Source of the DNA: Fasciolopsis buskii
Taxonomy: Eukaryota > Platyhelminthes > Trematoda > Plagiorchiida > Fasciolidae
Direction of reading: 5' to 3'
Assembly: GCA_008360955.1 (NCBI GenBank)
Contig: LUCM01009413.1
Coordinates: 132,513-196,512 of the forward strand
DNA: 64,000 nt
The stretch's first letter is position 1; each line of letters opens with the position of its first letter. This document shows positions 39,940 through 51,537 of the stretch, one piece after another. Both the position numbers and the translations under genes were made by a program. The notes beneath the pieces were generated by a model that had not been told where the DNA came from, made no database searches, and saw nothing but the letters and a program-made list of their open reading frames with translations.

Positions 39940-40085
39940 GAGTGACTCACTTCCCATACCGGTGCCCGGGTGCACTGTGAGAAAGAAAAATGTGATGTTG
40001 ACATGTGGGCGAGGTCAGATTGAACCGACCGTTAACGCGTCTGTCGTGGTGGCTAGTTCAATAACTTTGGTAGCCCTGGCCTATA
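39940..40085 (-). mobile_element. Possible tRNA-headed SINE relic
   Basis: On the minus strand TAGCCACCACGACAGACGCG is followed by GGTTCAATCTG, a weaker B box, and then GACCTCGCCCACATG. The spacing is tRNA-like. The body does not match the other SINEs well. Confidence 0.3.
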
Positions 40086-40169
40086 TTTCCACCACCACCC
40101 ATTCAGCTTTCCCCTTCTCGAATTGATTGCAGGTCTGCTTGCATGCTTGCATCCGTGCTTGATTATTTG

Positions 40170-40198
40170 TGCACGCACGCACGCACGCACGTGCGCGC
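40170..40198 (+). repeat. ACGC microsatellite
   Basis: GCACGCACGCACGCACGCAC followed by GTGCGCGC, which may form Z-DNA. Confidence 0.9.
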
Positions 40199-42044
40199 TT
40201 ATACATGTGAGCATGTAATCTGCATCGTACTTCTTTTGGATGCATTTGTGCGTGTGTAATTTGAGGTATAATTAGATCTGGAGGGTCCAGAATCGTAGGG
40301 ATGATCAAGGGTTGGACGAATTTGTCCTGTTTCGAGAACAATTTTACAATATGCTGCAACATCTGATTCCGTGATGTCACTATCGTTTGGGAGCTGGCTA
40401 AGCAGAAAAGTTATTCGAACTAGCTCGTAGTTCGTGTGATGAAGTCACACTATTTTGAAATCTAAAATCTGATCGAAATCACAAATTCGCAATAATCTTG
40501 TTCAGTTGCTTGGATGGTGGCTTAAAATTTATTCGCTGCCGTTTTCATCTGGCCACTGTCATTCTGAGAGGCAGATGTGATCTGGTCACCCTCTCCCTAG
40601 TACGGTAAGCCACTTGAACGGCCAGTCGTGGGTGGCCGATTAAATTTCCATTCACAGGACAAACTTTTGGATGCGAAAACTGACTTTTAGACTTTCCGCT
40701 ACTTACAGGTGTGGTTTATTTAGCCTAACAAAATAAAAATGAAATAGGAAAAATTGTCCCGAGCTGTTTGTCCCTGTCAAACTCGTACCACTGTATTGGC
40801 ATAAGGAAACCTGATTTTACCAAACATCGGCCAACAGTATACGCAATTTGGAGATTAATGACTGCAGCTTCATGGATCATGATGGCTGAGTGGATGTAGG
40901 TGGGAGCAAATTGATACTAGGGTTTGTGAATAACAATCCCTCAGTAATTGTTGTAGATTCAAGAGAAAAGTCTTCTCCAAAAATCCATTGTGATGAGAGG
41001 ACTCCCAAAGCACCTTTGTATTGCGCAGAAAGGCCCTTCTCTCTCTCTCTGACTGTCTGCATCTGTATTATTGCCCAGCTTGGACTCTATAGACCAAATG
41101 TGTATCCATCAAGCTTAAATTTACCAGCTGATCCTTATGGTGCAGTTAGAGATTTATTGTCCTCAGACCAGGAAAATTGATAACCACGACTGACAAATGT
41201 ATGGAAACCAGCTGCAAAAGTTTTAACCAATGAAAAAGATCCTTTTCACTTGTCAATAGGTAGGCAGGATAGTGTTCAAATTCATCTCGCATAACTGGTT
41301 TGGTGACAGCTGCTCACTGGTTGCTGAACTGTGTGAGGCACTTTGAAGATTTGTGTTCATTCTTACATGTGTCAGGTGTAATATTTCATTTGTGCTGTGA
41401 ACCATTTAGTTATTTCTACATGCAAAAGAACTTACACTGCTTAGCGTTGGTTTCTCTACTTCTGTCATTTCTTGTGGACGCCCAGAGCCGGTGAATTTAT
41501 GGAAAGCTGTAAAAGAAAGTTTTACTTCCAGAATTTCATTGTCCACAAGTAATATTTAGAACTAACTCTTTTCGTTAGGATCCAAATAAAATTTGCTGGA
41601 AGAAACCTTCATTCTTTAGTTGTGAATTGCTTTTTCCGTCTCTGTCTGACCTGTTCTACAAATCTATTCCTCAAACTCACAGAATTTGCTTTCGTATGGC
41701 TGTTGGTTTGCGTGCATCCGAAATCGGTGTCTTATCAACTAATAAATGCGGAATGATTAGAGTTTGTACGGTAGAAGTGAACCAAAGTCGTATCAGTTGG
41801 AGGTAACGCGCAATCAATTGATTCATCAAAACTATCTTCAGTTTTTTCATCAGTTGACATCCTAAAAACGGGTTTCCGTTGGATTGACTCCAACCGAATA
41901 AAATTGTAAACCCATTTCCATATGACATAGTTCCTTAAACTGTGGCTGGTTGATGAATCGGTAAGCGGAGGTGATAAACATTAATCACTTTTCTCCCAGT
42001 TCGTTATCACGCTTGACCTGGTCGGTTCGATACCACTCCAATTT
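40199..42044. other. No recognisable gene; CpG-poor patch
   Basis: Between 40861 and 41500 only about half a dozen CpG are seen, where neighbouring lines carry two or three per 60 bases. A 96-codon frame (40890-41180, +) lies in it without a recognisable domain. Confidence 0.4.
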
Positions 42045-42300
42045 TTAGAATGTCTTTTATCTTTTACTTCCTTTATTGATAAAATAGCAATGTACATCAT
42101 TTTTCACGAACGGGGCCGCAGTCATCCGAGGGCTGCCATGCGGAGAAGTTGAGCGGCAGTGGCAAAGTCCGAATGCGCGACCTTCACGTCCAAACGCCAC
42201 TACCTTAACTGTTCGGCTACCGCCGGTCATAATCAGTGCCCAGTAGGCCGCTGGTTCTAGAGGATGGGGGTGTGCTGCTTCTACGGTGCATGTTACATGC
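42045..42300 (-). mobile_element. tRNA-headed SINE, nearly full length
   Basis: Read from 42300 to 42045, a tRNA-like head (CCGGCGGTAGCCGAACAG, then a decayed B box CGCATTCGGAC) leads to CTGCCGCTCAACTTC, a GC-rich body and GTGAAAAATGATGTACATTG. The 3' tail is ATCAATAAAGGAAGTAAAAG, ending in ATAAAA. The same order is present at 51369 (+) and 59590 (-). Confidence 0.7.
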
Positions 42301-44505
42301 ATATGATAAATAAATCAATATCCAAGAGCTGAAACTTATCAAGATTTACCTTAGGGATTACTGATCAGACGTTATGAATGCTTCACATAACCGTATTCTG
42401 TATTTGTAATCACAAACATCGGTCCTGTTCTTAGGACTAAAGCGGTTGGGTACATTTGTTTGAACTCTGTTTATGGTGAAGAAAACAGCTTTAGTGATGT
42501 TAATCGGGAATGAGAATTCAGTGGTTTGTGTCTAGTTAACAACTGTTTTTTTCAGTAATTAATCACTCCCTCATTTTCGGGCATTGTATCCCACGTTTGG
42601 GGGCAGGGTGATTATCAGATGAAGTATTGGGATTCTCTTGAGAACAATAACTCTGGATATGATGGAAGCAGGAGTACTGGAGGGGTTTCCCTGTTCATGC
42701 ATTCATGCAGTAGCCAAAGAGCTCATCGACTCTCACGATGTTATTGATCCTATCTAACTGAATCGGAGATTCCGCGCGGACCCTTTTTATGTGAATTCTT
42801 GAGCCCGCTTTGTGCACGTGTATAGCCAGAGGATGATCGCCGCTAACGGATGGCGCCAGATAAGTAGAAATCTTTGTTTCACTGGAGTACAGTCATTTAT
42901 GACTTGTAACATCCAATTGGTAGGTAAGACAAATGAGACTACAAATCACTTCGGGAATGAATAAAACAGATCTTGTCATAGTAGATGAATTGACATTATG
43001 TTAATGGAAAAGCGAGGGGATTATTCAATCTATTTACGTCCTCAAGGAAGTGTTCGTGCGACATGAATAAATAAATTTGTACAAAAACTCGGGAGTGAGG
43101 AGAATAGACTGAGTTGAATGAAGTAAGGTAAAAGTGAGTTCACGTTTAGCGGGAGAGTTTGGAGGTCGATCAACGGAACTTCCTACACACACTGTCTGTT
43201 GTTCCAGACGAAAGCACAGTTCATTAGTTTTGAATCAACCGGTATAAATTTAAGTTTACAAACCATTAAACCAAAGAAACCAACTTACATTATTATTCTT
43301 CTAGCAGGACTCAGTGAAATTTTAATATTACTGTTACTGTTAGCAATAGCAGCAGGAGTAGTAGTGGTAGTGGTAACGGTGGTACAAACACTAACTTGAA
43401 TGTTTAATCAAAGACTGTGACTAAACGAAGATTTTCGTTTTTCGGGAACGTGAGGTGGGCACGGTACGATTACAGGTGATTTATAAAATACTTATGGAGC
43501 AAATTCTTGGATGCGTATTTTATTGTATAAACTCAAGAGGATAAAGGTCCATTTCTGCGACATGAGTGGAGTGATAACCAATCAAACTTTCCCGTTCAGC
43601 AAAATATTTCAAAAAAGCAATTTTTATCTTAAAAAGAGACCACTTGTTATATATATATAGTATTGTTATTGACTAAAAAATCGGCAATTTTCTTAATAAT
43701 CTGAAATGCACCACCGATTGAGAAAATTTCGTATCAACTCGTACCTTGTACCCGAGCTCGGTTATCTGGATATATCAGGGACAGTTTTGATGATTAGTTA
43801 ATAAATGGAAAGAGCAAAGGCAATAGACTTTTAGCTCATTTGGGGCAGTCAGTCACTACAAAAGATGATGAGCTAATCAACTTTTGGTTTGCGTGTATCT
43901 TCATCAAGATACTAATCATTTGAAGCCAACATGAATGTGGTTATTTTTTGAAGAACATTGTTACTGAAGGTGGAATGGCACAATAGACGACGCATATGAA
44001 AACGAGCTCTGTCCATTTTGGAGATTCACGTGACCCCTATCGAATCGTTTGATATTAAACAATGTAAGGAGAACCAAAAATGACCTCAGTGTTTACTAAA
44101 TCAGTTGCGATGGTGTGCTTGTGTTCGACATTTACTCGTTTCACAGTTTGCTACAAACGATGTTAGAAATTACTAGACAAAATGAGGTTCTCGGTACAGA
44201 CTGAAAACACGTAACCAAAATAGCATAAATAGACAAGGGCAAACATCACAAACTTCGTTCTGGTTCACTGAAGACATGATTAACATAAGAATCGCTTGAC
44301 TGATAGTGTCAGAAACACTGGAATCACGTGACTGGTCAGTAAAGAAGCTGGATAGATATACAGAGCATCTGCATCGTGTAAAAAAGAGAAAAACAAGTAT
44401 GCAGAAAATTGCAAGCCAGATGAATGCACGATGAAACAAAGTCGATGGAGAGAAAGTGAATTCCAGCGGATGAGCGAGGAATAAAAACGCAGAAAGAACG
44501 CATAG
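42301..44505. other. No recognisable gene
   Basis: Frames below 70 codons except those caused by the purine tract that follows. A short TA run lies near 43652. Confidence 0.4.
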
Positions 44506-44835
44506 AAAATGAGAAAAGAAAACGAAAGAAAAAAATCGGAAAAATGAAAAACGAGGCATCATAGAAAGAAAAAAAAAGAAAAAGGAGACAAAAATATACA
44601 AAAAGGAAAAAAAAAGAAAAAATAAAAAGAGAAATGAAATTAGGGAAAAAAGGAACGAAGGCAAGAGGAAAAAAGAAAAAAGAAAAAGAATAAAGAAAAG
44701 AATCGAAAATATGGGAGGAAAAAGAAAAAACGAGGAAAGAGAAAAAAAGAAAATGCAACAGAAAAAGAGAAAAGAAGAAAAGGTAAAAAAAAGGTGTAGA
44801 ATAGAGAATAATAAAATTAATCAAAAAAAGGCAAC
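44506..44835 (+). repeat. Long purine-only-like tract (A/G)
   Basis: About 330 bases consist almost wholly of A and G in GAAA/GGAAA/AAAAAG patterns on the plus strand, with only scattered C or T. The opposite strand is therefore a polypyrimidine tract, and it yields two overlapping Phe/Ser-rich frames of 162-163 codons that are artefacts. A looser purine-rich zone extends left to about 44385. Confidence 0.9.
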
Positions 44836-47373
44836 AACATAATCGTAAAAAAGTCGAAAAATTCCAAACAAATTAATAACCGTTCGCTCAGACCAACTGA
44901 CAAACAATTATCTACGAATAAACACATCCAATTCTTCTTTTCTCTCCACTCCTCAACCAACACATCACATGCACACAAATCAGCCCACAAATTAGATTGT
45001 GCTCAGACATACCAATTGCGAGTGTACAAGTATAAGGATGNTGGTGGTCTTCGAGATTTTCGAAGGGGTCAACGTAAGATCAAATTTAGGGGAGGGGATT
45101 TCAATACTTAAGTTAGGTATTGCCACAAACTGACTGGACCAAAACATTCTCATCTACGTACCTTAAGACTTGAATCGGCAAGGTACCAGCAAGATCTACA
45201 GTAGAGGTCAAACTGTGTGTGTGTGTGTGTGTGTGTGTGGTCGCGGGCATGCTAGTGGGTGTGATTGTTTTTCAGGTTCTTCGCTTGTGTATTTATCAAT
45301 TCTTTCGGTTAACTGTATTCTTCCAATTAATAACACATCAGATTTGTCCGTTTGGACGTGCAAAGCAACCAAGGATGTGATACATTCTGACCAGAGCACC
45401 GGAAAATTTGTCTTTATCGTAATCGCCAACTGGTGCTAGTTGACTCCGATGTGACTAGTTGATTCGACCTTTTCTTCATCCGTGGTACTTTTAGCGGTTG
45501 ATAAGTAACGTGATCTTGAGTACTTTTCATCTTTCACTTTCTTCAAAAGATTATCAAGGCCATTGAAAGCTTCCACAGAAATTGAGATGTGACCAGCCAA
45601 TCAGGGGTTCGAACCATTGTCATTCATGTTGATATGTCACACAGTCGGCCTCGTAGCCACGGCCTCTCGATTGTTTCGTGTTTAGTTACGTGCATTTCAG
45701 ATGAGATTTTTCGACATGAGGTACGAAATCAAATTTTGGTAAACTTATTTTCTCGATCGACTAAACCGTTGGAAATGTAGTAACGTTCTCCGAAGTGGTG
45801 TTTAATACGAATTCCAACAATCGATTATTTCAGTGAATTAATGAACCACATCGTCTCATTTATTTCAGAGCAATAAACACGCTTATCATCCAATCTGTTT
45901 CGTGCAACCGTTCCTATGACGTCATTTGCCGAGATAAATTGCATCACATCATTTCAGCGTACCTACCCAGAATAAATCATTCTTGATAATGAAATAACAA
46001 TTTCGGCCATTCTCGGACAGTTTCATCAATTCGGACAGGTAAGTGGACTGAATAACCGTTCCAGCCATCCATCTACCCACCCTCAAACATTCAACAAATC
46101 GAAGTAAAGAATCCAATTTCATTCGATCACGCATTTTGTCGTAATCGAATAAAAATTCGAACTACTCAGTCCAGATGCTGTAGTTCAGGTGGCGAACCAA
46201 TCGATTTCCACTGGTTATTAGTTCGGGTCATTTGTAACATATACAGATCAGTTATAATTGAATTGCTAGGAACCCTCAGTGTTGCAAATTATTAGAAACA
46301 GGTGCCTGATTTCTTTTGCAATGAACCGAGAGAAGCAGGAACCGACAGACAAAGAAGAACTATCAGATGGCGGGACGAAATTGAAAAATGTACTCGCGAA
46401 CCACGGCACAGTCGGGAGCGATTGCCTTGATTCTGGCCAGTTCCCAGTTGGCAAAAAAACCAATTCTACGTTCATTTTGTGCACTTGTCCGCAGGTCGGA
46501 GGGATAGAATGACGCTTTCTTTTTGTCATCATTCCATGTTTTTTCAGCTGAGTGTAGCTTTTTTAAAAACCCAATGCTGACAAGTTACAATAGGTTTTAT
46601 GCCGACAACAACCCGGAATGTACTTTTTCTGTCCGGGTTTCATGACGCAGTGACAAACCCATCTCTCTCTCTCTAGGGGAATGGTCTATTCGAATCAAGC
46701 AATGACCATTCCATTTTTCAATACAATCACAGGATTGTTTTGAAACTGATCGAAACTGTTATCCGATTGACTTTGTTTGTTATTAACATTAGATCATTCA
46801 CAATTAAAACCAATGCATGGCGTATCGATTTTTCGATACACTTCTTACGTCATTTGGTCCTGATAGTTCTCGTCAGTCCGAAAAAATGCAAGGCATCCCA
46901 CACGAGCATATTTGTGGGTCTACATCGTAGTGAACGTCCATTATTCTCAGGCACAAGATACTCGGATTTTTTGCAATCGTGGCACAATCTCACGTGATTC
47001 CGAATAGTTTGGACCGAAATCCAATTGAAGTTGCTCGATTTCCAAAATGAATTGACTATGGTACTCTGCTTATACAATACCTCCCTTGTGTACTTTCCAC
47101 AAATTCGTAAGTGGCATGCTTTTTTCCAATCAAAGAGACAGAATTTCCGCGGGAGCAATGCGTCGGTTTTGTGGCAGCTACTGGTCCTCCTCATTGTTCT
47201 GTCCAACGTCTGCCATGGTTTTTCACTCCATTTTGGTTTGAGGATGTTATCGCTCTACTGATGCACAATTTATCATTTGCAAGACCAACCCATGCACTGG
47301 GACTGAGTGTTTATCTTCTGAAATTTAGCCTTGCTTGATCGAAGAAAAACTTGCAACGAGCCATTTTGCCAAA
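44836..47373. other. No recognisable gene; single-N join at 45041
   Basis: A lone N sits at 45041 between GGATG and TGGTGG. Frames are below 120 codons. A 118-codon minus-strand frame (47206-46850) has a CxxC but no known domain. Confidence 0.4.
45214..45240 (+). repeat. GT microsatellite
   Basis: Perfect (TG)n of about 26 bases. Confidence 0.95.
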
Positions 47374-47485
47374 TGTATAGGCCTAATCCCTGTTCCCCTT
47401 GGATAGTCACCCTTTTTATAGACATCTGTAACCTTGGGGAAAAGGTAGCGGTCAGCGAGGCTTGCCTTGTTGTTTAACGCTGATC

Positions 47486-47531
<46 letters not shown>
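47374..47531 (+). mobile_element. LINE 3' end with GAT tail
   Basis: TGTATAGG through GAGGCTTGCCTTGTTGTTTA and ACGCTGA aligns with 58047-58157, the 3' end of the LINE at 56.5-58.2 kb. It then runs into about 46 bases of GAT. The tract ends at a single N (47532), so its real length is unknown. No ORF2 coding remains upstream, so this is a severely 5'-truncated insertion. Confidence 0.75.
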
Positions 47532-50049
47532 NGCTGGGACAAAGCCCCCAAACTCGGACGGAGGTGCTTTGCCTACTGTGGATATCTGATGCTTTTGATA
47601 CTCAGCCGGACAGTTTAACCCGAAAAACTCAGTGTCAAGCGCATTTTAATGGTCTCAGACAAGTCGAACCAGATTTCTTCACAGTGATCGAGTGCATCCG
47701 ACCAAGAGTTTAAGAGGATGGTAAGAAGATCAACGACTGGGCGACAAAGTTGGAATCCATATCAGCAGTAGCTAAGGCGTTCTTTGCTTTCGAGGAGCGA
47801 ATGCAGCTGGTCGAAAGTGATAACTTAGGATACTTTCGATCTAGAAAGTTTGAGGGAATCTGCACGATAGTTGTTCGGTTCAGTGGGATCATCACTCTTA
47901 TGAATGTGCCAAATCACGGTTTCCCAATGTTTGGAAACGTAGAACATTTGACACAAAAATCGAAGGGGTGCCTTAAACGAGGATCAAACTTACTGGCGTA
48001 CGTTTTGAGGACGATCGATGGTATACCGTCCGAACTGGGTGGTTTGCAAAGTTCAATCAACACAATGCTTGGCCGATCATTCCAGGGCTTGTCCCAAATG
48101 GGAAAAGGGAGAAGTGAGAGGTGGAGAAAAGAAACCGGAAGTGTGGAGCAAATGGGTAAAGTGGAACGGGCGGCGATCAGTGCGGGAAAGACACCAAACT
48201 TCTCATGTTGTTAAAATTGGATTGTCAGATTAACGGAAAACCGAGGAGAAACTGAAACGGCGAAAACCGAACGGACAACTGGTTTGGAGTTCGTTTGAAT
48301 GGGTTCGGAGGACGAGAGTGTGATAGCGCTGTCACCCGAGGAATTTTGAACGCTTCAAGCGTGCAGCCTGATCATATGGACGGTTGAACCAGTCAGAATA
48401 ACCGGATTTCCCTGGTGTGAAAAAGTGTGGAACAGAAATTTTCTTAAGTTGAAGAACATCGCAGAGCAGGTTAGAAGTAGAAAAGGAAATATCCGAAATA
48501 AAAGTAGTCAATTCGGAGATAGGAAACTAAGAAGTCGGAAAAACTAGCCCAGTTGGCTGAGTTGTAGCGTAAAAATGTCTTCAGACGTTGATGGAGCAAG
48601 AAACTAAGCATTGATCCGATGAGCCAAGTTGGGGATGGGTTGACACTTTTAATAAGAGAGATGGATAGAATTAAAAATAAGATCAAATGTATGAGCACAT
48701 TGGCCAATTTGATCGAAGATAGGGGTGTGGCTATCAACGAATTGGCGTGGGCTATCGACCACGGCTAAAAGTCTGGTTTCATACCACATGTCCGAACTGT
48801 CACATGAGTGAATCGATCTTTGTCGACTGTGAACATGGAAATTTTCCGAAATTGTGACAATGCAGCTTGAACGGGCCAGAAACGAGTGGCCACTATTCAA
48901 AGACATACAAGTCACTACAGTTTCGGGGACAGTAAACAACACAAAAGCAATGATTCAAAGAACGAAGATAGAGTTTCGGCTTCCTCGGCTGACGGTCACG
49001 AATGGGGAAATCACTTTTGTAATTTTGGCTCATAGGTGAGCAAATGCCCTAGTTCCACCTTTTGTTAAAAAAGCGAGAAGTGGAAGGAAGGAAGGCGGTG
49101 TTTGATGAAGGGCAGATTGAAGTTCCGGTCTAAACTCTGGTAAAAGCTGACAGAGGCTAACGAAACGGATGAACAAAGCCCACGTTACCGTTCAAACCGC
49201 GATTGTTATTTAGGATCAGAAAGTCGAATGAGTACGATAATGAGAGCAAGTGTGTTTATAAATTACCGTGATTTAGAGTGTGAATGGGAAACTGGAAATC
49301 ATCCTTCTGCGAAACAATGGCGAACCACAGGAGACCCAATCAGGTCAGGCGTGGTAGTGTGCCGGATATCAGAAGAAGCGTTTACAAACAACAGTCATTT
49401 TATTGATTTATCAGTCACTTATGGACGTTCGGTTTAGCGCTGTCATGACAATTACAACCTGTGTGGTAATAAACCAGAATATAAGGATATTCTGGTGCAA
49501 GAATCTCCTAGAGAAAGAATAATGGGATTGTGTTAAACAGTTTTCCATAGTCTACCTTTTTGTCACTGGGTATCAATCACATTTATCACAAAATGTCTTT
49601 ATTCGGTTGGAAATCAATGCAAACAGCCCGAGTCAGCTAAATTGAATGAATTGTTTATCTTACATTTACGTGTTAGTTCCGTGGAAGCCTGTCACGGAGA
49701 TATACTAATCTATTCGTTTTTTTCGTTTTTGTTGTACTGATAAAATGTGTCCGCGGCTATGCATGACATCGACATCATTCATGTGTTGGCTATGGATACG
49801 GTGCGTGAAAATTGTTCCGGTGTGGTCAAGGAGGCGAAAACTCTGTAGGTGGCCAGATTTGTTTAATCTTAAAATATTCGCTACGAATAGAATTGAACAC
49901 GAAAAGAGATTGGGTACGTATGTGCATCCGACAGGGGTTTCTGAAATACCTTGTTGCATTATTGATTTAGATATCTTCACTTTTCTTACCGTTCATACGA
50001 CGATGTATGTCGCTTTAAAGAAAAAAGTTAGGGGTAGCTGAAGGCTTAA
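47532..50049. other. No confident gene; possible coding relic near 48.6 kb
   Basis: A 154-codon frame at 47750-48214 (+) has no motif. At about 48610-48768 another frame reads GLTLLIREMDRIKNKIKC and on through an amphipathic, charged segment of about 45 codons. Together with a Glu/Lys-rich stretch near 48470 this resembles a coiled coil, perhaps of a LINE ORF1, but it is interrupted by stops. Confidence 0.3.
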
Positions 50050-50160
50050 AAGTGAAGAAGTTGATCGGCATAAGGGAATTCAAACCGGGGACCACAAAAT
50101 TTCAAAATCGTGGTATTGACCACGTGATCACCGCCTTTTCAGTGGTTGGCGGAATCACTC
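50050..50160 (-). mobile_element. tRNA-headed SINE, partial
   Basis: The minus strand reads GGCGGTGATCACGTGGTCAA, then GGTTTGAATTCCC (B box, 50086-50074), then GCCGATCAACTTC. This last run matches the GCCGGTCAACTT junction of the 51.4 and 59.4 kb copies. No 3' tail is present. Confidence 0.6.
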
Positions 50161-50999
50161 ACTAGTTGACAGGATTGGGTGAACTGGTTCGTCCACGTTA
50201 AAGATCGACCAACTGATAATGAAATTGGGCCTAGGCTGTAGCACCACCATCACTCTCTGTGCCCGTGAAAGCAACAAAATCAGATGGAGAGATGTGGACA
50301 ATATCAGTCTGGGAGAAAAATTAACTTTTTGTTATTGGTGTAACCGGCCAAACGTCAGGGAGAGTGGTAGAGAGACTAGGATTAGCTCAGTGTCGTGTTC
50401 GATCGAAGGGCTTTAAGGAATGACCTGACGTCAGTGTGACTGTAGTCTTGGGAGCTTTTGCCCTCCGTGGGCTTTACAGGCGGTAAAAAATCTGAGGTGG
50501 GTAAAGGAGATGAAGCGGCGCCTCGCGCCCAGTGAAGCGTATCGTTTTTTTTTCAAGTTCAAAAGTACACTACTTTTTAAACCCCCCAGCTATGTGCCGA
50601 GGAGATCCGGACTACTGGGTGAGGGATGCCAGCTTGACCTAAACTACGCCCCGATCTGGTTAGCAATGGTTGCAAGATGATGGGCCGTGTAAGACAAACC
50701 ACAATCAACACGCACGCGTAGATCCAGTGCGGTTGTGTGAAGCAACGGGCGAGCACAGACCGCAGGGTCAGATCGAGGCTATGGCATTTCATCGGCACCC
50801 AGATGCCAACTGACTCTGAAGCGTTATTGGAGGACACGAGTGCAGATGTGCAGACTGAAAAGGTCAAGTCGCCAATTGTGTTCACCAATCAGGATGGACT
50901 GTCTGGTTAGGACAACAAAACGATTTGAATCAATCAGGTAAATTGTGCCAAAATGGAGATAAACCAATCAGGGTGTGATTCGATGAACCGAGGAAGTTA
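50161..50999. other. No recognisable gene
   Basis: A 103-codon minus-strand frame (50888-50577) lies in GC-rich DNA without a motif. This may be more repeat. Confidence 0.35.
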
Positions 51000-51370
51000 A
51001 TAACCCTCACACAGGCTCAAGCGTGCAAGGAAATATTCTATACATACACTGTTCTCATTTGATAAAACGAGATTTTTGGATGATACGGCTTGGCTGTTCT
51101 CGCCTGAGTCGATGGACACGTACAAAATAGATCTAAAGGTGGGATTGGCTGATCGCAGAGCAGACTTCGAGAAAGCGATTATCCGGAACTTAATACTGAA
51201 CATACACAAAGTAGAGGTTAGAAGCTGAAGGATTTTGAGTAAATTTCCAGATAGAGTTGGGTTTTGACTAATCGTCCAACGTAGAGCTGATCCAACTTTT
51301 AAGTCTTCCATTTCGGTGGGACTCAAACCCACGCATTTGTACCGCCCTTAGCCCTACCAGCTGAGCTGGC
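51000..51370 (-). mobile_element. tRNA-headed retroposon, second type
   Basis: Read from 51370 down, a tRNA-like head carries CAGCTCAGCTGG (A box) and GGTTTGAGTCC (B box at 51329-51319), with GTGGG/CCCAC forming a good T-arm stem. A body of about 300 bases follows that does not resemble the other SINEs. The left limit is not clear. The head abuts the head of the plus-strand SINE at 51369. Confidence 0.55.
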
Positions 51371-51537
51371 CGGCGGTGGCCAAACGAATAAGATCGTGGA
51401 GCTTGGACCTAAAGGTCGTGGGTTCGAATCCCCCCATCACCGGTCAACTTCCCCACTTGGCCGCCGCGGCCCCCTTCCTGAAAGTTAATGTACATTGTTG
51501 TTTCATTAATAAAGGAAGTAAAAGATAAAAAGATAGA
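51369..51537 (+). mobile_element. tRNA-headed SINE, full length
   Basis: This is the clearest copy of the main SINE. Its head is GCCGGCGGTGGCCAAACGAA, with B box GGTTCGAATCC at 51421-51431, a perfect match to consensus. The GCCGGCGGTGG start and CCATCACCGG end can pair as a degenerate acceptor stem. A GC-rich body (GGCCGCCGCGGCCCCCTTCC) and a tail of TTCATTAATAAAGGAAGT plus an A-rich run follow. RNA polymerase III transcription and LINE-driven mobilisation are typical of such elements. Confidence 0.8.

Noticed and set aside
44173..44824. Two overlapping 162-163 codon minus-strand frames rich in Phe and Ser
   Set aside because: They are the translation of a polypyrimidine tract and have no domain; composition alone explains the open length.
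45585..45670. GGTTCGAACC resembling a B box
   Set aside because: No convincing A box upstream and no SINE body or tail downstream.
51300..51435. Two true tRNA genes head to head
   Set aside because: Acceptor stems are degenerate or absent and both continue into repeat bodies, one with the SINE tail.
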